In this document: positions 32,984 through 41,965 of the stretch, in pieces | Numbering within the stretch: position 1 is the first letter of the stretch | How the letters are laid out: the number at the start of each line of letters is the position of its first letter | DNA from: Phormidesmis priestleyi ULC007 | GTDB taxonomy: Bacteria > Cyanobacteriota > Cyanobacteriia > Leptolyngbyales > Leptolyngbyaceae | Assembly (NCBI RefSeq): GCF_001895925.1 | Contig: NZ_MPPI01000010.1 | Span: 62,001-126,000, forward strand | Direction: 5' to 3' | DNA: 64,000 bases | The notes under the pieces: model-generated | What the model saw: only the letters and a program-made list of their open reading frames with translations | Told to the model about the DNA's origin: nothing | Databases searched by the model: none | Position numbers and translations under genes: made by a program

Positions 32984-33517
32984 TCATGCTGCCCACCTTG
33001 CTGATCGTAAAATCGCGATCTGGTCGAGCAGTCGCAAAAATTGGCTGTCTTGACCATTTAACACCCACTCACCTCGCAGAAAAGGCGCGACGCTATCGGG
33101 CGCGGCGGTTGACATTTGCACCTGGTCAATGTCTAGCCACTCCATGCCGACAATGCGATCGACTGCCAACCCTAACATGATGTCTTGGTCTTCGACGGCG
33201 ATCACAGAAATTTCAGGACGGTCTGTGTTGAGCGGAACGGGATCTCCCAAAAATTGACCCAGGTCTGCAACCCAAACCACTCGCCCTCGCACATTGAGCG
33301 TGCCCAACAGCAGAGGTGACACATTGGGGACGGGAGTAATGCGATCGGGCGATGGCGCAAGCACCTCTCGAATGCCAGTTGCGGGCAGAGCAAACTCGCT
33401 GCCTGAAGAGATATAAAACCGCAGATGCAACTCACCTTCAGGGCTTTCCAATTCCTGAAACTCAGAGGCTTGATCGTCGTATCCTCTACCCGTTAAAAAG
33501 TCTGGCTTCCCTACCAT
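32984..33517 (-). CDS. hmpC: CheW-like coupling protein (HmpC/PilI-like)
   Basis: A 177-residue CheW-fold adaptor linking the receptor to the CheA kinase. The core runs from about residue 28 (LRFYISSGSEFALPATGIREVL). It includes the conserved segments LLGTLNVRGRVVWVADLG and LAVDRIVGMEWLD. The start lies 11 bases after the CheY stop and is preceded by AGGGGTAG, so the two genes are probably translationally linked. No receiver or other domain is fused. Confidence 0.9.
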   Translation of the reverse strand: MVGKPDFLTGRGYDDQASEFQELESPEGELHLRFYISSGSEFALPATGIREVLAPSPDRITPVPNVSPLLLGTLNVRGRVVWVADLGQFLGDPVPLNTDRPEISVIAVEDQDIMLGLAVDRIVGMEWLDIDQVQMSTAAPDSVAPFLRGEWVLNGQDSQFLRLLDQIAILRSARWAA

Positions 33518-33528
33518 TGGCTCTACCC

Positions 33529-33894
33529 CTAACCTCGCAATAGTTGTTTAACCGTGCCCACTAACTCAGTTGGCTGAAACGGTTTTGCTATATAAGCATC
33601 TGCCCCCTGCTTCATGCCCCAATAGCGATCAAATTCTTCGCCTTTAGAAGAACACATCACAACCGGAACCTTCTGCGTTTTGGGGTCTGCTTTGAGTCGT
33701 CGGCAAACCTCGTAGCCATTCATTCGGGGCATCACGATATCCAGCACAACCAGGTCAGGACAATGCCCTTGGATCTGCTCTAAAGCTTCGACCCCATCGG
33801 TTGCAATGGTGACGGTTAACCCACTTCCTTTCAGCAGATCCGTAATCATTTCCCGTTGAGTGACGCTGTCTTCCACGACTAGAACTGTACTCAT
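33529..33894 (-). CDS. hmpB: CheY-like response regulator (HmpB/PilH-like)
   Basis: A 121-residue stand-alone receiver. The acidic pocket VVEDS, the phospho-acceptor Asp in VVLDIVMPRMNG (about residue 53), the Ser of VVMCSSKG and the Lys of YIAKPFQP (about 104) are all present. It matches the PilH type of pilus taxis systems. It lies between the PatA-type regulator gene and the cheW gene and overlaps neither. Confidence 0.92.
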   Translation of the reverse strand: MSTVLVVEDSVTQREMITDLLKGSGLTVTIATDGVEALEQIQGHCPDLVVLDIVMPRMNGYEVCRRLKADPKTQKVPVVMCSSKGEEFDRYWGMKQGADAYIAKPFQPTELVGTVKQLLRG

Positions 33895-34020
33895 AACCCC
33901 TTACCTGTTTGCCGGATTGACCGATGACGGGTGAAATCCACCGTTGCTTACCTTAAACTATGTAATCACTAAAGTACCCCAATCCCTGAAAGAATCAGCT
34001 TCTCGCCAAAAATAAGCCGA

Positions 34021-35292
34021 TTAAGTCAAATTGATTTCTAATCCTTCTTCAAGGGCATCTGATAAGAGTTGATCGGCTTTGGGCTGATTGGGGTGTCCTA
34101 AACCGACGTACTTTTCTAGCAACATTAATAACTCACTTTCTCCAAATGGTTTGGTTAAATAGTCGGTGGCTCCCACCATGCGCGCTCTGACGCGATCGGT
34201 AAAGCCATCTTTGCCAGTCAACATGACGATCGGGGTTTGACGAAACGCCGTTGATTTGCGAAGCATGGCACAGATTTCATAGCCATCTAACTCCGGCATA
34301 GCAATGTCACAAAGAATCAGATCTGGCTTGAGTTGGAATACCAAACTGAGAGCTTTGAGCGGATTATCGATCGCCGTCACTTCATAGCCATGCTGGTTGA
34401 GAATATATTCTACGGTTTTGCGAATCGTGGCACCATCATCAATGCAAACGATTCTAGGAGTCTTAGTGGCCTGCCAAAAATCAAGATTAGGACGAGCTTT
34501 TGACCCACTCTTGTCGTCAAAGTTAGGATGAGCCAAGTGTAGCCATCCGCGTGTGACGTAAGGATAGATTGCCCTGGCAACGGTGACAATATCGCGATTC
34601 AGATAACGAGCGATTTGTCGCAGCGAAGTTTTGCCATCGGCATAGCGATCGAGCGTGCTGAACGTGGTTTCTGGCAGGGCATTCTCTAATAAAGCTCGAC
34701 TCGCGATCGTGGGGCATTGATCGGGTGAGTAAAGGTGAGGATGAAACTGCTTCCACTCTTGCACCTGCTTAATTGTCTTCGTCACCAGGGGAGCCGTCTC
34801 CAACGTCATGAGCTGAGGGGCTAAAGGGCTGCCAATCTCAAAGATAAAAGACCCCTGATGCAAACTCAGGAGGTCAAACAAAGTCTCGTGAATCATGCTT
34901 TGAATCACGCTCCGCCCTTGAGCGGGTGTCAAACTGTGGTTCTCCATCAACGCCCACAAATAGCCATATTCTGGGGCATTAAACGCTGCGATCGACGAAG
35001 ACGAGATCGCATCAATGGCGGTTTCTGCTTGATAACGGCGCAGATAATCTCGCAGTCTCAGCAAGCTAACATCGGTTTCCCCGGCATAGACGATTTGACC
35101 GTTGAGAAAGAAGGCAAACCACGACTGACCACTCAACGATCGGGTGCTGCGGAGGTCGATCGAAGATGCACCATTCGGGGGTGGTAATGGCGAAGCGGGA
35201 TAGGCTTCAACAAATAGCTCACCCGTCCGCTGACCGAGTTCGATCAGTTGCAGGATGCTACGAATGTCAATCTCACTCAGTTGTCCTTGCAT
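34021..35292 (-). CDS. hmpA: PatA-type response regulator (DUF4388 + receiver; HmpA/PilG-like)
   Basis: A 423-residue protein, the first gene of the chemotaxis cluster. The N-terminal DUF4388 (PATAN) domain (about residues 1-110) opens with QGQLSEIDIRSILQLIELGQRTGELFV. A helical middle region follows (about 120-280). The C-terminal receiver (about 290-405) has VCIDDG, the phospho-acceptor Asp in LILCDIAMPELDG and the Lys in YLTKPFGES. The architecture matches PatA and PilG of cyanobacterial pilus taxis. The intergenic region to the divergent hmpF holds no other gene. Gene letters follow the Nostoc hmp order from memory, so this symbol is the least certain of the five. Confidence 0.85.
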   Translation of the reverse strand: MQGQLSEIDIRSILQLIELGQRTGELFVEAYPASPLPPPNGASSIDLRSTRSLSGQSWFAFFLNGQIVYAGETDVSLLRLRDYLRRYQAETAIDAISSSSIAAFNAPEYGYLWALMENHSLTPAQGRSVIQSMIHETLFDLLSLHQGSFIFEIGSPLAPQLMTLETAPLVTKTIKQVQEWKQFHPHLYSPDQCPTIASRALLENALPETTFSTLDRYADGKTSLRQIARYLNRDIVTVARAIYPYVTRGWLHLAHPNFDDKSGSKARPNLDFWQATKTPRIVCIDDGATIRKTVEYILNQHGYEVTAIDNPLKALSLVFQLKPDLILCDIAMPELDGYEICAMLRKSTAFRQTPIVMLTGKDGFTDRVRARMVGATDYLTKPFGESELLMLLEKYVGLGHPNQPKADQLLSDALEEGLEINLT

Positions 35293-35955
35293 TCAAGTTA
35301 ATCTGTCTCCTCATGTGATCGGGTGTTCCGATATTAATTTTGCCCCTGGTTTTCATCAGAAGAAAAGTTTTTACCGCTTTCTAGAATGGTAGATCTACTG
35401 TTTACGCTGCGGTTGCTCACGATAGATCTCCTGCATGAACTCGGACAGCCCTCCTCACGCGCAGTGGGGCGAAACCCTCGCCAACCCTTCTCCTTGGGGA
35501 GGGGGTGAGGGGGAGGGTGAAGTATTTGTGCAGGAAGTCTAATAACCATCTCAGCAAAAAAATTGCGAAAGTACTATATCTATTAGGTCATTAGAAATCA
35601 CAACATTACTGCAACTCCCATATTTTGATCTAAATTCATGAAGAGATCTACGAATTTGATCTGAAATTTCTTTACACCAATCAGTAACGGCAATGCTAGA
35701 TTATGAGCAATGAATTGCCCTGCGCGATCGCAGAATGCTGTGTAGTATGGTTTGAGAAGCGAGTGACTTCAAATTTTAGAAATGAAACTTTTCCTAATAA
35801 GTCCCCAGTTAGACCAATGCAATTAAAAAGCCTTCATACTAGATTTGACGACTGCTGAAACTTAATCAGTTTGGCTGACTTATGAAGAGAAGCTCAGACC
35901 ATTCGGGCGAATTAAGTCTTAGGATTGGGCATAGACACAGAAGAGGACTATCAGT
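35293..35955. other. divergent intergenic region hmpA/hmpF
   Basis: About 660 bases with no gene. The left part holds a G-rich dispersed repeat (35448-35522). The rest is A/T-rich and presumably holds the divergent promoters, but no convincing -10/-35 pair is identified. Confidence 0.5.
35448..35522. repeat. G/C-rich interspersed repeat
   Basis: A run of CCCTC- and GGGAGGGGGTGAGGG-type sequence looks like the short dispersed repeats common in cyanobacterial intergenic DNA. Only one copy is in this window, so the family assignment rests on general resemblance. A reading frame through it is an artefact. Confidence 0.4.
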
Positions 35956-37704
35956 GTGCTGTATCTAGCGGAAGTCATACAAAAGAAGGGCGGAATTATC
36001 GGCGGCGGTAAGTCTGAACTCAAATTGCTTGCCTGTCAACGATCTGAGCAAAGTTGGAGCGCAGCCAGCGACGAAGCTATTCAGTCAGACGAGGCGGGTC
36101 GGTTTAGCCCTGGGACTTTATTGCTGGTTGACCTGACGGCAAATCGGCAGGTGCAGCGCATTCAGGAAGCTGGACGACCGTTGGTCAGCATTCTGCAAAA
36201 CTTCTCTCGCCTCCAGGAAAAGTTTAAAAATCAGGAAGACGAGATCGAGCAGTGGAAGCAGTCTCTCACTTACCAGAGTCAAGAGTTAAATCGGCGCGAA
36301 ATGGAGATGGAGACTCGACGAGAGCAACTCCAGCAATTAGAGGAAGACTTTGAGCAATTAGAGCAGCAGCGTCAGCAGGTCGAGACAACTCGCGATGAAG
36401 TTTTGCGTCAACAGGCAGAGCTAGAGCGAAATCGTCAAGAGCTAGAAGGCGCTTGGGATCAGCTCCAAGGGCAGAAACGTCAAGTAGACGAGCGGCAGTC
36501 TGAACTGCAACAAGCCTCTGTTTTGGATGATCAGCAAGCCCAAACCATTCAAGCGCTCTTGAGTCGGCTGTCTAGCTCACACTTCTCGCCCGAATCGATG
36601 CAGGAGCAAGTGAATCAAGCATCTGAATTAGCCAATCAGCATCAGGCGATTCTTAGCCAGCATTGGCAAAATTTAGACCAGCAGCGGCAGACCTCACAGC
36701 AGACTCAAGAAGAGATCGATCGTCAATCTCAAGATCTCGATCGGCGCTGGCAAGAGTGGCACCAGGCACAAGAAGCTCTAGAGCAAGCAAGAGCCGAAGT
36801 TAAGCTTCAGCAAACCGTTCTTCAGGCGAAACAAGACTACGCTCAGATGTTGGGGCTGCAAATTCAGCATCATGACGACCTGCGCCAACAGCTTGAACGA
36901 CTTGCGGAAGGAATAGAGGCAAGCGTCAGTTCTGTCAATGTCGAAGCGTTGGAGAAGTTGCCCTTAGATGATCTCCAGAGAGCGATTCAAGAGTTTGAGC
37001 GTGACTTTGAGATGTCTTCTAGGTTTGTCAACGGGCAAGAAGAAGAGTTGGAGTCTAAGCAGAAAGAGCTTGAGGAACTGAAAGCCAAAATTCAGCAGTC
37101 TGGAGAGTCCGATCGGAACGCCTTAGAATCTGAACTCGCCGACGAGCAAGACGCATATCAATTTCTCAATCAGACTTTGGTAGGTCAGCGCCGCAGTCTG
37201 AAAGAAAAAGAAGGCGTTTTGCGTCAGCATCGTTCTGTGTTGGCACGGCGAGAGGGGAGAAGCGACCCAGGCGCAGAAGGTGGCGGCACCAATTTGAACC
37301 AAGTGTTGACGCAGATCGACTCACTCCGACAGCAACAAGCAGAAGAGTTGCAAAAGATTGAGAGTGAGCTTGAGCAAATTCGCAACCGCATCCAAGAAAC
37401 TCAAGAGATGGTACGCGATCGATCAAGTGAGCAAGAAGCCAAACGCAACGAGCTGAAACAACTCGAAGAAACGCTGAAATCTCAAAGAGTTACCACTGCC
37501 CAACTCACAGGTAAAGTCAGCCTTTATCAAGAAGTGCTGCAACCTATTCAAGACACGGTGGATGGTTTGCGCCATCAGCTTGAAGCAATGCAGGGGACGA
37601 TCGCGCAAGTCAACGAGGCAAAAAATGATCAGAGTGGAGCGATCTCTGAAATGCAGCAAATCGTCGCCGATTTGATAAGCAAGCCTGAGTTTGCAACGAC
37701 TTAG
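35956..37704 (+). CDS. hmpF: pilus motility taxis protein HmpF
   Basis: A 582-residue largely coiled-coil protein. HmpF is required for type IV pilus activation and polar organisation in filamentous cyanobacteria. A compact N-terminal domain (about residues 1-85) has the family signature LYLAEVIQKKGG...GGGKSELKLLACQR. It is followed by the conserved FSRLQEKFKNQEDEIEQWKQ segment and then about 480 residues rich in Gln, Glu, Leu and Arg with heptad spacing. The start is GTG, preceded by AGAGGA. It is divergent from the chemotaxis genes, as expected for a joined motility locus. Confidence 0.9.
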   Translation: MLYLAEVIQKKGGIIGGGKSELKLLACQRSEQSWSAASDEAIQSDEAGRFSPGTLLLVDLTANRQVQRIQEAGRPLVSILQNFSRLQEKFKNQEDEIEQWKQSLTYQSQELNRREMEMETRREQLQQLEEDFEQLEQQRQQVETTRDEVLRQQAELERNRQELEGAWDQLQGQKRQVDERQSELQQASVLDDQQAQTIQALLSRLSSSHFSPESMQEQVNQASELANQHQAILSQHWQNLDQQRQTSQQTQEEIDRQSQDLDRRWQEWHQAQEALEQARAEVKLQQTVLQAKQDYAQMLGLQIQHHDDLRQQLERLAEGIEASVSSVNVEALEKLPLDDLQRAIQEFERDFEMSSRFVNGQEEELESKQKELEELKAKIQQSGESDRNALESELADEQDAYQFLNQTLVGQRRSLKEKEGVLRQHRSVLARREGRSDPGAEGGGTNLNQVLTQIDSLRQQQAEELQKIESELEQIRNRIQETQEMVRDRSSEQEAKRNELKQLEETLKSQRVTTAQLTGKVSLYQEVLQPIQDTVDGLRHQLEAMQGTIAQVNEAKNDQSGAISEMQQIVADLISKPEFATT

Positions 37705-37706
37705 AA

Positions 37707-37740
37707 CCGTGGATTAAATAATATCGGCGTAAGGGCAACT
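37707..37740. repeat. dispersed repeat, copy C (short)
   Basis: CGTGGATTAAATAATATCGG (37708-37727) is the reverse complement of the core found in copies A and B beside the cysteine desulfurase gene. It is followed by AAGGGCAA as in those copies, but the TTACTTGC stretch is reduced. It lies just after hmpF. Confidence 0.5.
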
Positions 37741-37821
37741 CAGCTTCTGGGAGGATGATCCCCTCGTCCCCAATCACGATAGGATGATAAAACTATAAAT
37801 TTTCATCACCGCCAACTGCTT

Positions 37822-38223
37822 ATGAAGCGCTTTTTGTCTCGCATACTGGCTCTGGTGTTAGTGGTCGCGATCGGGCTTACAGGTTGCTCTTCTGACTCCA
37901 CGACTGGACTCACCGGAAACTACCGTGAAGATACGCTAGGAGTCATCGGTAGTCTGCGATCAGCTCTGGAACTTCCCGCCGACTCTCCTGATAAGGTTGC
38001 AGTCCGAGCAGAAGCCCGCAAAAACATTAATGACTTTGCCTCTCGCTATCAGCGTGATCCGGCGATTCTCAAGCTAAATTCATTCACCACGATGCGGACA
38101 GCGCTCAACTCACTTGCAGGGCACTACAGTTCTTACCCTAACCGTCCAGTGCCTGAAAAGCTAAAGACTCGCTTAGAGCAAGAGTTTAAACAGGTTGAGG
38201 TTTCCCTAAAACGGGGAGTTTAA
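37822..38223 (+). CDS. psb27: photosystem II assembly lipoprotein Psb27
   Basis: A 133-residue lumenal lipoprotein that binds CP43 during photosystem II assembly and repair, before the manganese cluster is attached. A signal peptide ends in the lipobox LTGC (Cys22). The mature part has the family signature LTGNYREDTLGVIGSLR and the helical end FTTMRTALNSLAGHYSSYPNRP. Length fits. A TATAAA at 37794-37799 may be its -10. It is followed by a clear terminator. Confidence 0.94.
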   Translation: MKRFLSRILALVLVVAIGLTGCSSDSTTGLTGNYREDTLGVIGSLRSALELPADSPDKVAVRAEARKNINDFASRYQRDPAILKLNSFTTMRTALNSLAGHYSSYPNRPVPEKLKTRLEQEFKQVEVSLKRGV

Positions 38224-38241
38224 TTACCGGATTTTGAAGAC

Positions 38242-38297
38242 TGAGTTCTGGATCTAGAGGTGGGTTGCCCGTCTCACGATTCAGAACTCATTTTTTT
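38242..38297 (+). terminator. rho-independent terminator after psb27
   Basis: TGAGTTCTG (38242-38250) pairs with CAGAACTCA (38282-38290) around a 31-base loop and is followed directly by seven T. It may also serve the converging minus-strand gene. Confidence 0.65.
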
Positions 38298-38299
38298 GA

Positions 38300-39325
38300 C
38301 TAAATTGCTCCGACCTCTGTTTTGAGCAAACTCGTCAACATTGAGGCAGGACGCTGGGCATAATTCCAGGCAAAGGCGTGGCGAAACGCAGCATCTTGAC
38401 AAGCTTGTAGCTCCTCAAAGCCGATGATGTCGTGTGTGAGCAGACTTTCATACTCAAAGGGCAGACGGACATTATGCAACCCAGCATTGTCAGTGCAGAT
38501 GGCGATATCGACACCCGCGTCAAAGCAGCGATCGAACACCTGCTTTAATTGCCGAATGTCTTTCATCGTTCCCGTTTTCAAATAAGTCGTCGGACACACT
38601 TCTAAACACTGTCCTCGTCGAGCCACCTCTTTTAGTAAATGGGGCTGAAGTAATGGAATCTGGATGCCGTGCCCAATTCGCATCAGGTAGGGCAACAGTT
38701 CTGGATAGCAGCCTTCAGTCGTTTCGTAAACGTGTCCCGTGGTTTTGAGGTTGAGCGATCGCGCATAAACATACAACTCGACAAATTCATCGAGCCGCTC
38801 TGCATAGTGAGCATCACCGCCTGCGACATCGATCGCGCAAACATAGTCTGACTGAGCCGCTAACGCCACGATCGCTCGATTCACCTCATAGGGCAAGCGA
38901 GAATGCATACAGAGAATTTGGCTGCTGACGATCGGGTATTCTTTGACCCGACTCGCTTCGCCTACAATTTGGACAATTTCAGCCATTTGATCAATTCGCT
39001 GAGACTGGCTTAGTTGAGCATCGGTTCTCAAAAAGGGCGTGTAGCGTAATTCTAGATAAGCTAGATTCTCAAAAATGTAAGCCCCGCGCATCAAGCGATA
39101 GATGAAATAAGGCAGCGTCTCAGCCGTCTGCACGCTCTCAACTAGGGTATGGAGTTCTAAATACTCGTCTAGCGTGTCACGAGGTCGAGTGTAAAAGTCT
39201 TCAAATTCAGAGTAGTCAGGAAATCGAGCGGATAAATCTGACTCACTCCGATGTAAATATCGCCACAGCACTCTGGGAACTACCGACCCCCCCAGATGAC
39301 GATGTAATTCAGCATATAAAGCCAC
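38300..39325 (-). CDS. adenosine deaminase family protein
   Basis: A metal-dependent amidohydrolase of about 341 residues. The N-terminal ELHRHLGGSV supplies the first metal-binding His pair. Later motifs include the TTGHVYET strand and the ICTDNAGLHN segment with the metal-binding Asp. I place the start at the GTG at 39325, because AAGAGG lies five bases upstream of it; a GTG two codons earlier overlaps that site. Substrate is not certain. Adenosine is likely, but related enzymes use adenine or modified nucleosides. It converges with psb27. Confidence 0.85.
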   Translation of the reverse strand: MALYAELHRHLGGSVVPRVLWRYLHRSESDLSARFPDYSEFEDFYTRPRDTLDEYLELHTLVESVQTAETLPYFIYRLMRGAYIFENLAYLELRYTPFLRTDAQLSQSQRIDQMAEIVQIVGEASRVKEYPIVSSQILCMHSRLPYEVNRAIVALAAQSDYVCAIDVAGGDAHYAERLDEFVELYVYARSLNLKTTGHVYETTEGCYPELLPYLMRIGHGIQIPLLQPHLLKEVARRGQCLEVCPTTYLKTGTMKDIRQLKQVFDRCFDAGVDIAICTDNAGLHNVRLPFEYESLLTHDIIGFEELQACQDAAFRHAFAWNYAQRPASMLTSLLKTEVGAI

Positions 39326-39574
39326 GAGCACCTCTTTTGATCTGATGATGTTTCCCTATTCTGACGTGTGTCAAAAAAGTTGTCTGGCTCTGGGCGAACC
39401 TAAATCAAAAGAAAACCTAAAGAGGTTAAGCCGTTTCGCTGATGAGAAAGGGTTTTGTGGCTGCTGGAAGTTACCCCGTCAATTCGTCACTCATCTCCCT
39501 CTACAATGGATCTAATAGCAGATATTACACTGCCACGACTAGAGACGTAGCTCAGACGAGAGGAGAAACCCTGC

Positions 39575-40567
39575 ATGGATTTGGTCGCGCTTCAAGGCGT
39601 ATTAGATAATTTTTCGTTTGCCGTCCTATTTGCCACGATGCTGATTTATTGGACAGGCGCAGCATTTCCTCAGATTCCCTACTTGCCTGCGTTAGGCACG
39701 GCAGGCATGACGATCGCCAATCTTTGCATTGCCACGCTTTTAGGAGCGCGTTGGTTAGAGGCGGGTTACTTTCCTCTCAGCAATCTCTACGAGTCGCTAT
39801 TTTTTCTAGTTTGGGGCATCACGACGATTCACCTCCTAGCTGAAACGATGAGCGGTAGCCGACTAGTGGGCGTTGCCACTGCTCCCGTTGCGATGGCGAT
39901 TACGGCGTTTGCAGCGCTAACCTTGCCGGATGGAATGCAAGCGTCTGCGCCGCTGGTTCCAGCGCTCAAGTCTAATTGGTTAATGATGCACGTCAGCGTC
40001 ATGATGTTGAGTTATGCCACGTTGATGGTGGGCGCTTTGTTAGCGATCGCGTTTCTAGTCGTGACTCGCGGTCAAAACGTCGAACTTAAAGGTAGCTCTG
40101 TCGGCACGGGTGCTTATCGCGATAAAGCTTATCGTCTCAATCGGGCGAGTGGATCAGGCGATCAGTTGACGAACGTTGCTATGCAGAGTGGTGGCACAGC
40201 AGTGCTTGAGCCTGTTACGATCGAGGCAACGCTATCTCCTCAACGTCTGAGCTTGGCTGACACGTTAGATAACATTAGCTATCGAGTCATCGGTTTAGGG
40301 TTTCCGCTGCTGACGATCGGCATTATCGCGGGTGCAGTTTGGGCCAATGAAGCTTGGGGTTCTTACTGGAGTTGGGACCCTAAAGAAACGTGGGCGATGA
40401 TTACCTGGCTCGTGTTTGCCGCTTACCTGCATTCTCGAATTACCAAAGGTTGGCAGGGCCGCCGTCCAGCAATTCTCGCGGCGGTCGGGTTTGTAGTGGT
40501 TTGGGTCTGTTATCTTGGCGTTAACCTCCTGGGTAAAGGACTGCACAGCTACGGCTGGTTCCTCTAA
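39575..40567 (+). CDS. ccsB: c-type cytochrome biogenesis protein CcsB (chloroplast CcsA homologue)
   Basis: A 330-residue membrane protein of the System II haem delivery complex. It brings haem to the lumen for attachment to apocytochromes c. At least seven hydrophobic segments are visible. The tryptophan-rich WWD signature [14 protein letters not shown] lies near residue 268 and is flanked by conserved His residues. In cyanobacteria this WWD protein is named CcsB although it corresponds to plastid CcsA. A GAGGAG ribosome site precedes the ATG. Its partner Ccs1/ResB is not in the window. Confidence 0.92.
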   Translation: MDLVALQGVLDNFSFAVLFATMLIYWTGAAFPQIPYLPALGTAGMTIANLCIATLLGARWLEAGYFPLSNLYESLFFLVWGITTIHLLAETMSGSRLVGVATAPVAMAITAFAALTLPDGMQASAPLVPALKSNWLMMHVSVMMLSYATLMVGALLAIAFLVVTRGQNVELKGSSVGTGAYRDKAYRLNRASGSGDQLTNVAMQSGGTAVLEPVTIEATLSPQRLSLADTLDNISYRVIGLGFPLLTIGIIAGAVWANEAWGSYWSWDPKETWAMITWLVFAAYLHSRITKGWQGRRPAILAAVGFVVVWVCYLGVNLLGKGLHSYGWFL

Positions 40568-40599
40568 TTTAATCTCAGACTTTCACGATAGAACCCAAC

Positions 40600-40959
40600 A
40601 TGGATAACGGTTATACCCCTTTAAGAGATGACGAAGTGCTGTTTGCCGATCGCGGTCGAGTGCTGATGTCAAACCCGACCTTTAAAGTCAGTGAGTTTCT
40701 CGATGCTCTGGCTGAAACGATCCATGAGCAAGAAGATAACTGGTCAGAAGAAAGTGAAGACTGGTTTAGTGATGGGCTGGCGTGTGAAGCACTGCGCTTT
40801 GGCACGGGCGGCTGGCAGCGTGGCAAAGTCAGAATTCGCTTAGAGTTTATTCCTGACAAGGAAATTGGCAGATTGCCAGAGCGATCGTCAGCACCCGGAA
40901 GACTTCGTACCAAGCCCGTTGACAATCTCTACGAAGATTTAGACGAAGGCAAATATTAA
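40600..40959 (+). CDS. KGK domain protein
   Basis: A 119-residue soluble acidic protein. The segments DDEVLFA, NPTFKVSEFLDAL, GLACEALRFGTGGWQRGKVRIRLEFIPD match the cyanobacterial KGK family, named for its central Lys-Gly-Lys. No function is established for the family. It lies 32 bases after ccsB and 7 bases before tilS, so it may be co-transcribed with them. Confidence 0.75.
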   Translation: MDNGYTPLRDDEVLFADRGRVLMSNPTFKVSEFLDALAETIHEQEDNWSEESEDWFSDGLACEALRFGTGGWQRGKVRIRLEFIPDKEIGRLPERSSAPGRLRTKPVDNLYEDLDEGKY

Positions 40960-40966
40960 GCCGCCC

Positions 40967-41956
40967 ATGAGTCGCAATTGGACACCGCTCCACGATCGAC
41001 TTCACCGCACTCTCAAAGAACGAAACTTATTAGAGAAGGGTGAGCGTCTGTTAGTGGCGGTGTCTGGAGGGCAAGATTCTCTCTGTTTGGTCAAACTGTT
41101 GCTGGACTTGCAGCCGAAGTGGAACTGGCAGATCGCGATCGTCCACTGTGATCATCGTTGGCGGTCTGACTCTCAGCAAAATGCAGAGTTTGTAGCAAAA
41201 CTGGCTAACGCTTGGCAAGTCTCGTTTTATCTAGAAATTGCCAATCAAATTCCTGCAAGCGAAGCTGATGCGCGACAGTGGCGCTATGACTGTTTCCAAA
41301 AGATTGCCGAATTAGATGACTACAAAACGATCGTCACGGGTCATACGGCGAGCGATCGGGCTGAAACGCTGCTCTACAATCTGATTCGAGGCAGCGGAGC
41401 CGACGGACTTCAAGCACTTGTCTGGAAGCGATCGCTCCTCCCAACGCTCAATCTGGTTCGTCCTCTTTTAGAGATCACTCGCGCTGAAACTGCCCAGTTT
41501 TGTCAAGCGTCGGATCTTCAGATTTGGGAAGACACGACTAACCAAGATTTAACCTACGCCCGCAATCGGATTCGTCAAGAACTGCTTCCCTACTTGCAAA
41601 CTCACTTCAATCCGCAAGCCGAGCAGAACCTGGCACAAACCGCCGAGCTTCTAACCGCAGAAGTTGAGTATCTCGAAAAAATCGCATCTGAACTGAGAGA
41701 AAGCGCAACGAGTGTCGATCGTCTGGCATTAAATAGATCGAAGCTCCGATCGATTCACCTCGCATTGCAACGTCGCGTCATTCGTCAATTTCTTCAACAA
41801 GCGCTGACGGTTAGTCCCAACTTTGAGCAGATCGAGAAGATGACAGCTCTGATCAATGCGCCCAATCGATCGCGCACTGATCCATTTCCCGGAGGCGCGA
41901 TCGCTGAAGTTGAGGGCGATTGGATTCGGCTCAAAACCCCGTCGCCGCAAATGTGA
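40967..41956 (+). CDS. tilS: tRNA(Ile)-lysidine synthetase
   Basis: A 329-residue enzyme that puts lysine on the wobble C34 of tRNA-Ile(CAU) so it reads AUA. The PP-loop ATP motif SGGQDS is at about residues 31-36. The family motifs HCDHRWR, DARQWRYDCF and the later DTTNQDLTYARNRIRQELLP are present. The length is that of the short cyanobacterial form without the full C-terminal domains. It starts 7 bases after the KGK gene. Confidence 0.93.
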   Translation: MSRNWTPLHDRLHRTLKERNLLEKGERLLVAVSGGQDSLCLVKLLLDLQPKWNWQIAIVHCDHRWRSDSQQNAEFVAKLANAWQVSFYLEIANQIPASEADARQWRYDCFQKIAELDDYKTIVTGHTASDRAETLLYNLIRGSGADGLQALVWKRSLLPTLNLVRPLLEITRAETAQFCQASDLQIWEDTTNQDLTYARNRIRQELLPYLQTHFNPQAEQNLAQTAELLTAEVEYLEKIASELRESATSVDRLALNRSKLRSIHLALQRRVIRQFLQQALTVSPNFEQIEKMTALINAPNRSRTDPFPGGAIAEVEGDWIRLKTPSPQM

Positions 41957-41965
41957 ATTTTAGAG

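Noticed and set aside
35334-35549. A 71-codon frame with HPPPHPLPKEKG
   Set aside because: It is translation of a G/C-rich intergenic repeat.
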